From QQUD01 sp039029915 (GTDB lineage Bacteria > Chloroflexota > Anaerolineae > Promineifilales > Promineifilaceae), in contig JBCCFD010000464.1 of NCBI GenBank assembly GCA_039029915.1, positions 1-6,215 on the forward strand: 6,215 nucleotides of DNA. Direction: 5' to 3'. A program made the translations under genes and the position numbers. A model generated the notes under the pieces. That model was not told the DNA's origin. It did no database searches and worked only from the letters and a program-made list of their open reading frames with translations. Shown here piece by piece: positions 1 through 5,985 of this stretch (positions are counted from its first letter, which is position 1; each line of letters opens with the position of its first letter).

Positions 1-669
1 ACTTAAAAGGTTAACGGCCGTTCTGCCCATCGTAAACACTGTGCTTCGCTGATCAATCGTAGCCCCAAGTTCAAACTCTTCGGGTGACATATAGCGAGAG
101 GAACCAAAGAGGCGACCCATTTTGTTGATAAACGGCCGTTTGTGATAAAAATCCAAATCCATAACCCGCACGACTTTCGTGTCAAAATCATAAATCAAGC
201 AGCCATCATAAAAATCAAGCGCCACCCAGCCTGCCTCGGCTAAATCAACATGCAGATCATAAATAACATCGAGCACGGCTAGAATTTCTGGAACGGCTAA
301 GGCTCGGAATCGAGGCATGACGCTTCGAATTAGTTCACCTGCCACCCATTCGTAAATAAGCATTGGGCCATGCGGGGATTGAACAACATGATGTAAATTT
401 ACCAAAGCGGTGTGGGAACAGATGTTGGAGATCGTAACGGCCGTTTCTAACAAAGCCACACGCTCGGGATGTTTCAAAAGCGGTTTGGGATCATTCGGAA
501 ATCCGGCCGTCTTCACAAAGAAACGCTCTTCGCCTATTTGAACGCTGTAAGAAATATTGCCTGAATCTTGGGTATTTTCTCCAAAGCTAGCAAAGATACG
601 GCCGTGTTCAGCTAAATATGGTTCAGGCATTTGCTCAATTTTTTGTGTGCCCAGTAATGGATGTTTCAT
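1..669 (-). CDS. Atypical serine/threonine protein kinase-like protein (3' end outside window)
   Basis: This frame is open from the ATG at 669-667 to the window edge, giving 223 residues without a stop. It reads as a kinase fold. FFVKTAG places the ATP-binding lysine at about K53. MLIYEWVAGELI (103-114) is the hinge. ALDFYDGCLIYD (150-161) sits where the HRD catalytic loop should be, VMDLDFY (169-175) replaces the DFG loop, and SSRYMSPEE (190-198) is the APE-like segment, followed by a conserved Asp (D206) region. The family presumably transfers phosphate from ATP to a protein or small molecule in the cytoplasm. The catalytic-loop Lys and Asn appear replaced (Y154, C157), but D152 and D171 remain. 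I remember Firmicutes proteins annotated as Ser/Thr kinases with a very similar DFYDG and DIDFY pattern, about 270 residues long, so roughly 50 residues may be missing. No clear ribosome binding site precedes the ATG; M14 is an alternative start. An aminoglycoside-phosphotransferase-like role cannot be excluded. Confidence 0.85.
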   Translation of the reverse strand, partial: MKHPLLGTQKIEQMPEPYLAEHGRIFASFGENTQDSGNISYSVQIGEERFFVKTAGFPNDPKPLLKHPERVALLETAVTISNICSHTALVNLHHVVQSPHGPMLIYEWVAGELIRSVMPRFRALAVPEILAVLDVIYDLHVDLAEAGWVALDFYDGCLIYDFDTKVVRVMDLDFYHKRPFINKMGRLFGSSRYMSPEEFELGATIDQRSTVFTMGRTAVNLLS

Positions 670-684
670 TTTTTTAAAGCTTGA

Positions 685-711
685 ACGCGGATTACACAGA
701 TTACGCGGATT
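685..711. repeat. Three 9-bp tandem units upstream of the kinase gene
   Basis: Three head-to-tail 9-mers are visible: ACGCGGATT at 685-693, ACACAGATT at 694-702 and ACGCGGATT at 703-711. The outer two are identical and the middle one differs at two positions. The array starts 16 bases upstream of the kinase start codon, so it lies in the leader or promoter area of that gene. Similar GGATTACACAGATTAC-type arrays occur between genes in many bacteria (from memory). Function is unknown. Confidence 0.75.
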
Positions 712-739
712 TTGTTTTTATCAACAATATTTTAATAAT

Positions 740-820
740 AGGACTTACGCAAATAGCGGTCACTGAGCCTGTCGAAGTGTCTTTCTTATCCCTTCGACAG
801 GCTCAGGGTGCGTAAGTCCT
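740..820. mobile_element. MITE-like 81-bp nested inverted-repeat element
   Basis: The ends are perfect 12-bp inverted repeats: AGGACTTACGCA at 740-751 and its complement at 809-820. Inside is a second perfect 15-bp inverted repeat, CTGAGCCTGTCGAAG at 763-777 with its complement at 792-806, around a 14-base loop. The two repeats are not concentric: the left spacer is 11 bases and the right spacer 2. There is no room for a transposase, so this would be a non-autonomous element or REP-like unit. A TA lies at the left edge (739-740) but the right edge reads TG, so a TA target duplication is not demonstrated. No U-tract follows on the minus strand, so it is not a standard terminator, although the strong stem could act on transcripts leaving the hydrolase gene. 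Confidence 0.6.
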
Positions 821-886
821 GAATAAAATAGGAACGGCTTCAATCATCTATATTCAAAAAAGAGGCCAAAACCGCCTATCAATTAC

Positions 887-914
887 CCAATCCCTAATCT
901 CCAATCCCTAATCA
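887..914. repeat. Two 14-bp tandem units overlapping the hydrolase stop codon
   Basis: CCAATCCCTAATCT at 887-900 is followed directly by CCAATCCCTAATCA at 901-914, identical except for the last base. The hydrolase stop codon (912-914, TGA on the minus strand) is formed by the last three bases of the second unit. The array therefore starts exactly at the end of the gene. Such ATTAGGGATTGG-type strings are common intergenic low-complexity repeats; no function can be assigned. Confidence 0.7.
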
Positions 915-2861
915 CAACAACATCCGTTCAAACGTTTCGCTCCAGCTTTTCTGAAAATATGGCTTACCGTTCATCGTTACATTGAGAGCAATATTAATCA
1001 CAAAATGGGTTTCCGTGCTGCTCATCATCCCTTCTGCTTCAGAGACGACTTCCGCACCGGGCCACTTTTGCACGTGACGGTGAGTGGCGTTGATCCACGC
1101 TTGGGCTGGGTTACGATTAGAAACACACATGGTGCCGTTGCCCCGCTCCGTATGCAGCCGGTATTCATCCACCAGCACATCATGCGTCACTTTCCACGGG
1201 ATATCAATGGTGCCAAACGGCCGTATTTTGCTAGTAGATGGTAAATAGTCGAAAGCTGGCTCATCTCCACCGTTCCACACGGGCAGTGTGATTTGAGAAG
1301 AGTGCTCTGGCCCCCAGTGGACTGTTAAATTGCCCTCGTGAGGCGTAGGCCACACGTTAGGAAAATCAGAGCCATTGATACTAATTTGAATATGATGTCC
1401 TGCTTTGAATCGCCAGCTAGTCGCTTCTAAATGATATGCGACACGTGTTATTTCACCAGGAACAAGCGGTTCGGGGCTGTCCATCCCATTGCGACGAGTG
1501 GCGTTGAGAATCCCCTTGCTGACCAGCACCTTCGTGCCATCTGGGGTCACATCTAGCAAACGCACCGCTACAGGCATCACGGGGGCGTCGCTGCTAATGT
1601 ATAAATCAAAGGTTGGGTTACCTAAAATTGAGAGGTCGCTGGAAAGAACGGCCGTTTTAAAATTCACCGCCCGTGCGCTATCTTCAGACTGCTCACCGGG
1701 CAGCATAAACGGCGTACCGGCATCCCATAGGCCACCGTTTCGACTAGCGGCTGGCAGATAAGGGACGGTAGCTTGTCCTACTGAATCAGCCCGTTGCTCC
1801 GAGGCATGGTTATTGCTCAAAAATAAAGCGTTCGGGCTGTTTTTGGGCAATTCTTGCGCCATGCGCCACCGACCCGCAATGTTCGTCCGATTGGTGATAG
1901 GCTGTTCATGCTCCCGCTCGTACATTTGTACGGCCGGTTCATCTATCACCCCATTGTCCATCTCTTTGAGCCAATAATCCCACCAGCGAAGCAGTTCAAA
2001 ATAAATATCGATTCGTGGACCACAGTGAGACTCATCTGGGTAGGTGTGAGACCACGGTCCGATGAGTAGTTTCTTTGGTGCTTCCAGTTGCTCAAAAACA
2101 CGCAGCGGCGGATTGAGATAGCCATCATTCCACCCCGCCAGCAGCATGCTGGCGGCTTTGATTTTGTGATAATGTCCCGCAATCGAGCCAACCGCCCAAT
2201 ACGGATCTTCGGTCTGATGTGCAAACCATTTGAGCAGATATGGTTCGCACTTTTCGAGCCTCGTTTGCCAAATTTCTGACCAATCCCCCCCAGCCGCTTC
2301 GGGAAGCGGCGGCAATCCATTCATGCCCACCATCGACAGCCCGTACGCCATAAAATCGTAGTAGCCCCGTAAACAGCCCCCTTTGTAGTGGCAGTCATCC
2401 GTGTAGCGGCGGTCGGTAAAGTAAGCGGGGGCAATTGCTTTCAGTTCGGGTGGTGCTTCGGCAGCCACCTGTAGGGTATTAAAACCGCTGTAGGACGCCC
2501 CCAGCATGCCCACTTTGCCACTGCACCAAGCCTGCTGACCCAGCCAAGCAATGGCGTCGACGCCATCTTGGGTTTCATGAATCGTATACTCGTCGGTGCT
2601 ATAACCAGAGGAATTACCTGTTCCACGCACGTTTAGATAAACAAAAGCATAGCCGCGCTGCGCAAAGTAGATCGATTTGGCATCTGGCTTGCCATCTACA
2701 CAGCTTCGGTAAGGATCATACCAAACGAGGGCTGGAAAACGGCCGTTTGCAATTGGCCGTGTTATTGTGGCACCTAAAGTCACCTCGCTACGCACTGGGA
2801 TGCGATACTGATTGCTCGTTTGGGGCTCAAATTTTGGTTTTGAAAAAATATTTCGCTTCAT
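912..2861 (-). CDS. CocE/NonD family alpha/beta hydrolase (X-Pro dipeptidyl-peptidase S15-like)
   Basis: This 649-residue serine hydrolase belongs to the CocE/S15 group, whose members cleave acyl esters, amides or X-Pro peptides. The substrate here cannot be told from sequence. The nucleophile motif GASYSG gives S123, WNDGY gives the acid D246, and PWSH gives the base H272, in the family's usual order. DPYR near Y51 fits the oxyanion tyrosine region, and VRGTGNSSG (78-86) is the conserved segment after strand 4. Residues of roughly 150-250 form the helical cap. The C-terminal half (about 400-540) is the jelly-roll domain. The last 85 or so residues are an extra region ending KSWSETFERMLL, which I recall in the longer 650-680-residue members but not in cocaine esterase (about 574). 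There is no signal peptide, so it is probably cytoplasmic. A GAGGG lies 13 bases before the ATG, rather far. It follows the GNAT gene by 35 bases and is probably co-transcribed with it. Confidence 0.93.
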   Translation of the reverse strand: MKRNIFSKPKFEPQTSNQYRIPVRSEVTLGATITRPIANGRFPALVWYDPYRSCVDGKPDAKSIYFAQRGYAFVYLNVRGTGNSSGYSTDEYTIHETQDGVDAIAWLGQQAWCSGKVGMLGASYSGFNTLQVAAEAPPELKAIAPAYFTDRRYTDDCHYKGGCLRGYYDFMAYGLSMVGMNGLPPLPEAAGGDWSEIWQTRLEKCEPYLLKWFAHQTEDPYWAVGSIAGHYHKIKAASMLLAGWNDGYLNPPLRVFEQLEAPKKLLIGPWSHTYPDESHCGPRIDIYFELLRWWDYWLKEMDNGVIDEPAVQMYEREHEQPITNRTNIAGRWRMAQELPKNSPNALFLSNNHASEQRADSVGQATVPYLPAASRNGGLWDAGTPFMLPGEQSEDSARAVNFKTAVLSSDLSILGNPTFDLYISSDAPVMPVAVRLLDVTPDGTKVLVSKGILNATRRNGMDSPEPLVPGEITRVAYHLEATSWRFKAGHHIQISINGSDFPNVWPTPHEGNLTVHWGPEHSSQITLPVWNGGDEPAFDYLPSTSKIRPFGTIDIPWKVTHDVLVDEYRLHTERGNGTMCVSNRNPAQAWINATHRHVQKWPGAEVVSEAEGMMSSTETHFVINIALNVTMNGKPYFQKSWSETFERMLL

Positions 2862-2896
2862 TTGTATTCAATGTCCCTCTGCTCTAGCACCATCCG

Positions 2897-3397
2897 CTAG
2901 TTATCCAAAACCCACTTCTTCAAATATTGTTCATCTCCTACATCTTTTTGGCGCTGTCGAACAAAGTTGTTTTTAAGATAAAAGGCTTTGCCAATTTCAT
3001 TTTGTGAATGAACGTAACAAAAGTAATAGGGGTAATTATGGAATCGTACGTACTGGTCTGCTTCTTGCAGAAATGCCCGACCAATGCCTAAGCGCATGTG
3101 TGACGGCCGTATATAAACCCGCAGCAGTTGAATACCCTCATCCGTTTTCGCCAGATGGCAAAACCCGACGACTTTGCTGTCTACCTCAGCCACAACAAAA
3201 TGGTGTCTACCAGAATCGAGCATAGCAACTAAAGATTCTGTTCGTTCTGGTGCATAGTTTTGTTGAATAAATTGAACAATAAATGAGTCGGGGAAAATAT
3301 TTTGATAGGTGTGTCGCCATGATGCCAGAGCCACATCTTGAACTACTCCTGCGTCCCGTTTTTCAAGTGGGCGAATTAAAAAATTAAGAGATTCCAT
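2897..3397 (-). CDS. GNAT family N-acetyltransferase
   Basis: This 166-residue protein has the length and layout of a single-domain GNAT enzyme, which moves an acetyl group from acetyl-CoA to an amine. The N-terminal strand LNFLIRPLEKRDA (4-16) is typical, as is the SWRHTYQNIFPDSF region (26-39) seen in PaiA/RimI-like members. Motif A runs LLRVYIRPSH then LGIGRAF (91-109), with G104-x-G106 forming the pyrophosphate loop. The usual Q/R three residues before the first glycine is M101. Motif B is NEIGKAFYLKNNF (133-145), where Y140 is the likely general acid. An AAGGA 11 bases before the ATG (plus-strand complement at 3409-3413) supports the start. It lies 35 bases ahead of the hydrolase gene in the same direction, suggesting a two-gene operon, but no shared substrate is evident. 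Its acceptor is unknown: small molecule, polyamine or protein N-terminus are all possible. Confidence 0.92.
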   Translation of the reverse strand: MESLNFLIRPLEKRDAGVVQDVALASWRHTYQNIFPDSFIVQFIQQNYAPERTESLVAMLDSGRHHFVVAEVDSKVVGFCHLAKTDEGIQLLRVYIRPSHMRLGIGRAFLQEADQYVRFHNYPYYFCYVHSQNEIGKAFYLKNNFVRQRQKDVGDEQYLKKWVLDN

Positions 3398-3451
3398 TTC
3401 TCTGCTAATCCTTTAGATGAGCGTCATCATTTACACCTACAAACAGATTAA

Positions 3452-3460
3452 ATTTTATCA
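3452..3460 (-). promoter_or_regulatory. Possible extended -10 promoter for the GNAT-hydrolase pair
   Basis: On the minus strand this reads TGATAAAAT, an extended -10 (TG-n-TAAAAT) 55 bases before the GNAT start codon. No good -35 is seen at 16-18 bases upstream, which extended -10 promoters can tolerate. Weak single-motif evidence only. Confidence 0.3.
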
Positions 3461-3537
3461 CGTTGTTTGGTAAAAAATGAATGATATTAAATCTATCGGG
3501 CAAAGCAGGATAGGAGTACAGTTTTTTTACCCATTAG

Positions 3538-3620
3538 CGTGAAGTAGGAGGAGGTTTCGGAGCATCTCCTCCTATTCGCCACTGCGCGAGTTGGAAAATC
3601 CAGCCCATACAGACTTCACG
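3538..3620. other. Compact foldable element in the natB-GNAT gap
   Basis: An outer 8-bp inverted repeat (CGTGAAGT at 3538-3545, complement at 3613-3620) encloses a strong hairpin: TAGGAGGAG at 3545-3553 pairs with 3566-3574, extended by one G-T and one T-A pair, with an 8-base loop. A smaller TGGA-AAA-TCCA hairpin lies at 3592-3602. Outer and inner stems share one base at 3545, so they would stack. Together they could form a three-way junction on either strand. On the minus strand the strong stem is followed by an A-run, not a U-run, so it is not a classical terminator for natB, though it lies just after that gene. It could be a transcript-end stabiliser, a small RNA or a degraded repeat. Confidence 0.4.
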
Positions 3621-3636
3621 ATAGGTTTATTTGCAC

Positions 3637-4821
3637 CTAGACGGTATAGAGCAACCGCTCCCGATTAAACATAGGTAAGGCAATGAGGATGCCAACGGCC
3701 GTTCCCACCAAACACCCTAGCACACTAAACAAAACCGCATTAGCTGGAATCACGCCGCCTGTTGATAATGTACCAACCACAGCCGCTGTTCCATAAACGG
3801 GAATCAAAAACGGCAGGCTCGCAGTTGGCGGCACAAAAGCCGCTGCCATCGAAACAAAAATCCCCCCCATCACGACAGGACTAATGGCAGACTGTGCGCT
3901 TTTGAAGTCACGGGTGCGAATGCTCAACACCATTAGTATCACATCCACAAAAAGAGCGAGTGGCAAGGTTAGCAGGAGCACAATGCCAATGACAGCCAGC
4001 GGCAGGGCACCTGCGCCATTGGTCATCGATTCTGGCAAAACAAGCGTGGTTGCCCAAAACCCAACCAGCGTGAGAACAATAGGAACGGCCGTAATAACAA
4101 ACACTGCCAACAGCTTGCCAATAAAAATTTCCCAATCCTTAGCAGGTGTCACCAATAAAGCTTCAAGCGTGCCGCGCTCTTTTTCACCGGCCGTGACGTC
4201 AATTGCAATAAACTGCCCCCCAGCCACAGCGCTTGTCACAATCAAAATTGGCAAGAAAAAAGCAACCGCACTACCAGCAATCTGGACCGGCGTTGCTAAA
4301 TCTTCTGAATCTAATGTCACAGGGGCGAGGACCGAAAGATCGACCCCTTGTTCAGTTAATCGTTCAACCGTGATTTGCTGATTATAGGTTGTCAATGCCA
4401 GTTCAAGCCGGTTCAGGGAAATACCCCCTTGAAACGGTCCGCCAGCCGTGCTGTTCGTGCGCACAATTAGGGTAGCCGCTTCACGTTCAGCTATATTATC
4501 ACCAAACCCTTCGCTAAAAATCAAGCCAGCCGGTTCTTCCGCCCGTACAATAGCCGCTTCCATGTCCCCTTCAAATGGTTCGAGCTCAATGCCAAATCGT
4601 GTAAAGGTTTCAATAAAATCTTCGTCTGCATATTCTAGCCCTTGTACAGGTAGAACAAGCACATCATCACTGCTAGATGAGATAAGCGTTCCGAGCAGAG
4701 GGTTGATGACTGCATAAAAAACGCCGATCACTAATGGAATAAGCAGGGATTGTCGCATTCCTTTTCGATCCCGAATAATGTCTAATAACTCTTTTTGCCA
4801 AACATTCAAAATATTTTGCAC
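3637..4821 (-). CDS. natB: NatB-type ABC-2 transporter permease
   Basis: This 394-residue membrane subunit belongs to an ABC-2 exporter; NatB of Bacillus (about 386 residues in my memory) exports sodium together with NatA. The layout is a first membrane helix at about 24-47, a long outside domain at about 48-182, then helices near 183-204, 235-258, 273-299, 314-330 and 361-383. The cytoplasmic segment DVTAGEKERGTLE (208-220) is the coupling signature of this subfamily, followed by ALLVTPAKDWEIFIGK. The start is GTG, not ATG. A GGAG seven bases upstream fixes it, and no ATG precedes it in frame before a stop. It lies 67 bases downstream of the ATPase gene in the same direction, so the two form one exporter operon. 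Sodium is inferred from family similarity only; NatB-like permeases in other bacteria may carry other substrates. Confidence 0.92.
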   Translation of the reverse strand: MQNILNVWQKELLDIIRDRKGMRQSLLIPLVIGVFYAVINPLLGTLISSSSDDVLVLPVQGLEYADEDFIETFTRFGIELEPFEGDMEAAIVRAEEPAGLIFSEGFGDNIAEREAATLIVRTNSTAGGPFQGGISLNRLELALTTYNQQITVERLTEQGVDLSVLAPVTLDSEDLATPVQIAGSAVAFFLPILIVTSAVAGGQFIAIDVTAGEKERGTLEALLVTPAKDWEIFIGKLLAVFVITAVPIVLTLVGFWATTLVLPESMTNGAGALPLAVIGIVLLLTLPLALFVDVILMVLSIRTRDFKSAQSAISPVVMGGIFVSMAAAFVPPTASLPFLIPVYGTAAVVGTLSTGGVIPANAVLFSVLGCLVGTAVGILIALPMFNRERLLYTV

Positions 4822-4828
4822 TGATTTA

Positions 4829-4832
4829 CTCC
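4829..4832 (-). promoter_or_regulatory. Ribosome binding site deciding the GTG start of natB
   Basis: On the minus strand GGAG is followed by seven bases (TAAATCA) and then GTG. The in-frame sequence upstream reaches a TGA without meeting an ATG, so this site settles the unusual start codon. Confidence 0.75.
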
Positions 4833-4888
4833 AGTCAATCAGTTTTTCACTGATTCAGGTCCTATTTGCACAAGTCGCTTACAGTTAT

Positions 4889-5629
4889 TTATTGTCTTGT
4901 TCGCCAGTCGCCCGCCAAAGCCACAAAAGCATCTTCCAAACTCTCTTTACTTGTTTGGGTTTTTAAGGCTTGCGGGGTGCCAGAGGCAACAATTTTACCG
5001 TCTACAATGATGGCAATGTTGTCGCAAAGCCGCTCTGCTTCATCCATGTAGTGGGTGCTAAACAGCACACAGCGACCCTGATCGCGCATCGCCCGTATCG
5101 ATTCACGCGTCTCGCGAACCGCCATCACGTCTAAGCCATTGGTAGGCTCATCTAAAATGACGTTTAAAGGGTTGTGAACTAGGGCTCGGCCGAGAACGAT
5201 TTTTTGCCGTTGTCCACGGCTAAAGCCTTCCGCTTTCCGATCGGCAATATCCGCCATATTTAATTCTTTAACCACAGAATCAATGCGCTCTTCAAGCGAT
5301 TGCCCTTTCAACCCATAAAATTTAGCGTAGTAACGAAACTGCTCGCGCGGGGTCAACCGAGGATAAACGCCCCCCATATCTCCTTGCACGCCTAACTTTT
5401 GACGGACACCAGCCGGGTCATTATTAACGTCAACCTGATCAACGATAACGGTCCCTGCCATTGGCTTTATTAGACCAGATATGATGCGCATAACGGTTGT
5501 TTTTCCCGCCCCGTTTGGGCCAAGAAGCCCAGTTATTTGGCCATTAGGACATGAAAAGCTAACGCTATCTACAGCTTTTATCTCATTATCTTCACCGTAG
5601 AATTTTTTCAGATCACGAACTTCAATCAT
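4889..5629 (-). CDS. natA: NatA-type ABC transporter ATP-binding protein
   Basis: This 246-residue nucleotide-binding subunit drives the exporter whose membrane part is the next gene. Walker A is GPNGAGKT (37-44). The signature motif is FSRGQ (136-140), and Walker B runs NVILD with catalytic E161. The D-loop is GLD (165-167) and the switch histidine is H193 in STHYMDE. The usual Q-loop glutamine seems replaced: counting back from YPRLT, D84 sits there, and I recall the same GD-type variant in other NatA-like proteins. Length equals that remembered for Bacillus NatA. The stretch EGFSRGQRQK to HNPLNVILDEPTNGLD is typical of sodium, antibiotic and multidrug exporter ATPases. A GAGG four bases from the ATG is close but usable. 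No membrane segment is present; it acts on the cytoplasmic face as a dimer. Substrate is not determined by this subunit. Confidence 0.95.
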   Translation of the reverse strand: MIEVRDLKKFYGEDNEIKAVDSVSFSCPNGQITGLLGPNGAGKTTVMRIISGLIKPMAGTVIVDQVDVNNDPAGVRQKLGVQGDMGGVYPRLTPREQFRYYAKFYGLKGQSLEERIDSVVKELNMADIADRKAEGFSRGQRQKIVLGRALVHNPLNVILDEPTNGLDVMAVRETRESIRAMRDQGRCVLFSTHYMDEAERLCDNIAIIVDGKIVASGTPQALKTQTSKESLEDAFVALAGDWRTRQ

Positions 5630-5654
5630 TAATCCTCACTTGTTCTGATTTCAC

Positions 5655-5705
5655 AACTTTTTGACGACGATCGATTGGCAATACGTACTTAGATCACAAA
5701 AAGTT
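5655..5705. repeat. Inverted repeat in the natA leader
   Basis: AACTTTTTG at 5655-5663 and its exact complement CAAAAAGTT at 5697-5705 flank a 33-base spacer. If the promoter at 5729-5758 is real, the whole repeat lies in the untranslated leader of natA, ending about 25 bases before the start codon. It could form a long-loop hairpin in the mRNA or be an operator. The stem is AT-rich and weak. No known riboswitch is recognised. Confidence 0.4.
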
Positions 5706-5728
5706 CTAAGACCAAAGCGCAACCTATA

Positions 5729-5758
5729 TTTATAACTTACTTGGCAATTAAATGGAAA
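5729..5758 (-). promoter_or_regulatory. Possible sigma-70-type promoter of the natAB operon
   Basis: On the minus strand TTTCCA (plus 5753-5758) is followed after 18 bases by TATAAA (plus 5729-5734). These match TTGACA at four of six positions and TATAAT at five of six. It points at natA and would give a leader of about 95 bases. The area is AT-rich, so chance matches are likely; it is the best candidate I found. Confidence 0.4.
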
Positions 5759-5800
5759 ATAGGCGGAGCATATCTTAGGGGAAACAAAAATATATGAGGT

Positions 5801-5852
5801 GAGAAAAGAAAGAATCAAACAATTTGGACGTTTACTTATACTTTCTTTTCTC
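5801..5852. repeat. Perfect 12-bp inverted repeat with 28-base spacer
   Basis: GAGAAAAGAAAG at 5801-5812 is exactly complementary to CTTTCTTTTCTC at 5841-5852. It lies beyond the natA promoter candidate, in DNA without a confident gene. On the plus strand the right arm is followed by CTTTTT at 5853-5858, a short T-rich stretch, but the long spacer makes an intrinsic terminator unlikely. Confidence 0.55.
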
Positions 5853-5881
5853 CTTTTTCAGAACGTCATTAAGCAATGTTT

Positions 5882-5985
5882 GTTCCGAAGTTTCTAATTT
5901 GAAAACCTTGTTAGCTAAACGCTTCGGAACCTCGGAGAAACGAAGTTTAAAGCCAGCGATTTATTCAAAACAGGAGCTTCGTTTC
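5882..5985. repeat. Two adjacent 49-base hairpins, possibly diverged copies
   Basis: Hairpin 1 (5882-5930) pairs GTTCCGAAG with CTTCGGAAC. Hairpin 2 (5937-5985) pairs GAAACGAAG with CTTCGTTTC. Both have 9-bp perfect stems, exactly 31-base loops, a G-T closing pair, and are six bases apart. They share CGAAGTTT on the left and GCTTCG on the right, while three stem pairs differ in a compensated way. Equal size plus paired changes suggest duplicated units kept for their fold rather than their sequence. The loops otherwise look unrelated. No integron attC core, CRISPR spacing or tRNA-like motif was found. They could be a small RNA, protein-binding sites or a repeat family. Confidence 0.5.

Noticed and set aside
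3..191. Minus-strand 62-residue frame at the left edge
   Set aside because: It lies wholly inside the kinase-like gene in another frame and has no family resemblance; the kinase frame fits known motifs.
740..820. Intrinsic terminator for the hydrolase operon
   Set aside because: The stems are strong but no T-run follows on the minus strand, and the nested 12-bp ends fit a mobile or REP-like unit better.
1946..2320. Minus-strand 124-residue frame inside the hydrolase gene
   Set aside because: Out-of-frame shadow of the hydrolase, whose motifs run continuously through the same bases.
3884..4381. Plus-strand 165-residue frame opposite natB
   Set aside because: Ser/Thr/Ala-rich low-complexity translation typical of the antisense of a membrane gene; natB is well supported on the other strand.
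4778..5051. Two plus-strand frames across the natA-natB junction
   Set aside because: Antisense to the 3' end of natA and the 5' end of natB; no motif or ribosome binding site.
5630..5760. Riboswitch in the natA leader
   Set aside because: I could not match any known aptamer consensus; only a weak AT-rich inverted repeat is present.
5882..5985. Integron attC sites or a short CRISPR array
   Set aside because: There are no GTTRRRY/RYYYAAC cores and no integrase. The two units are not identical direct repeats and have no conserved repeat-spacer pattern.
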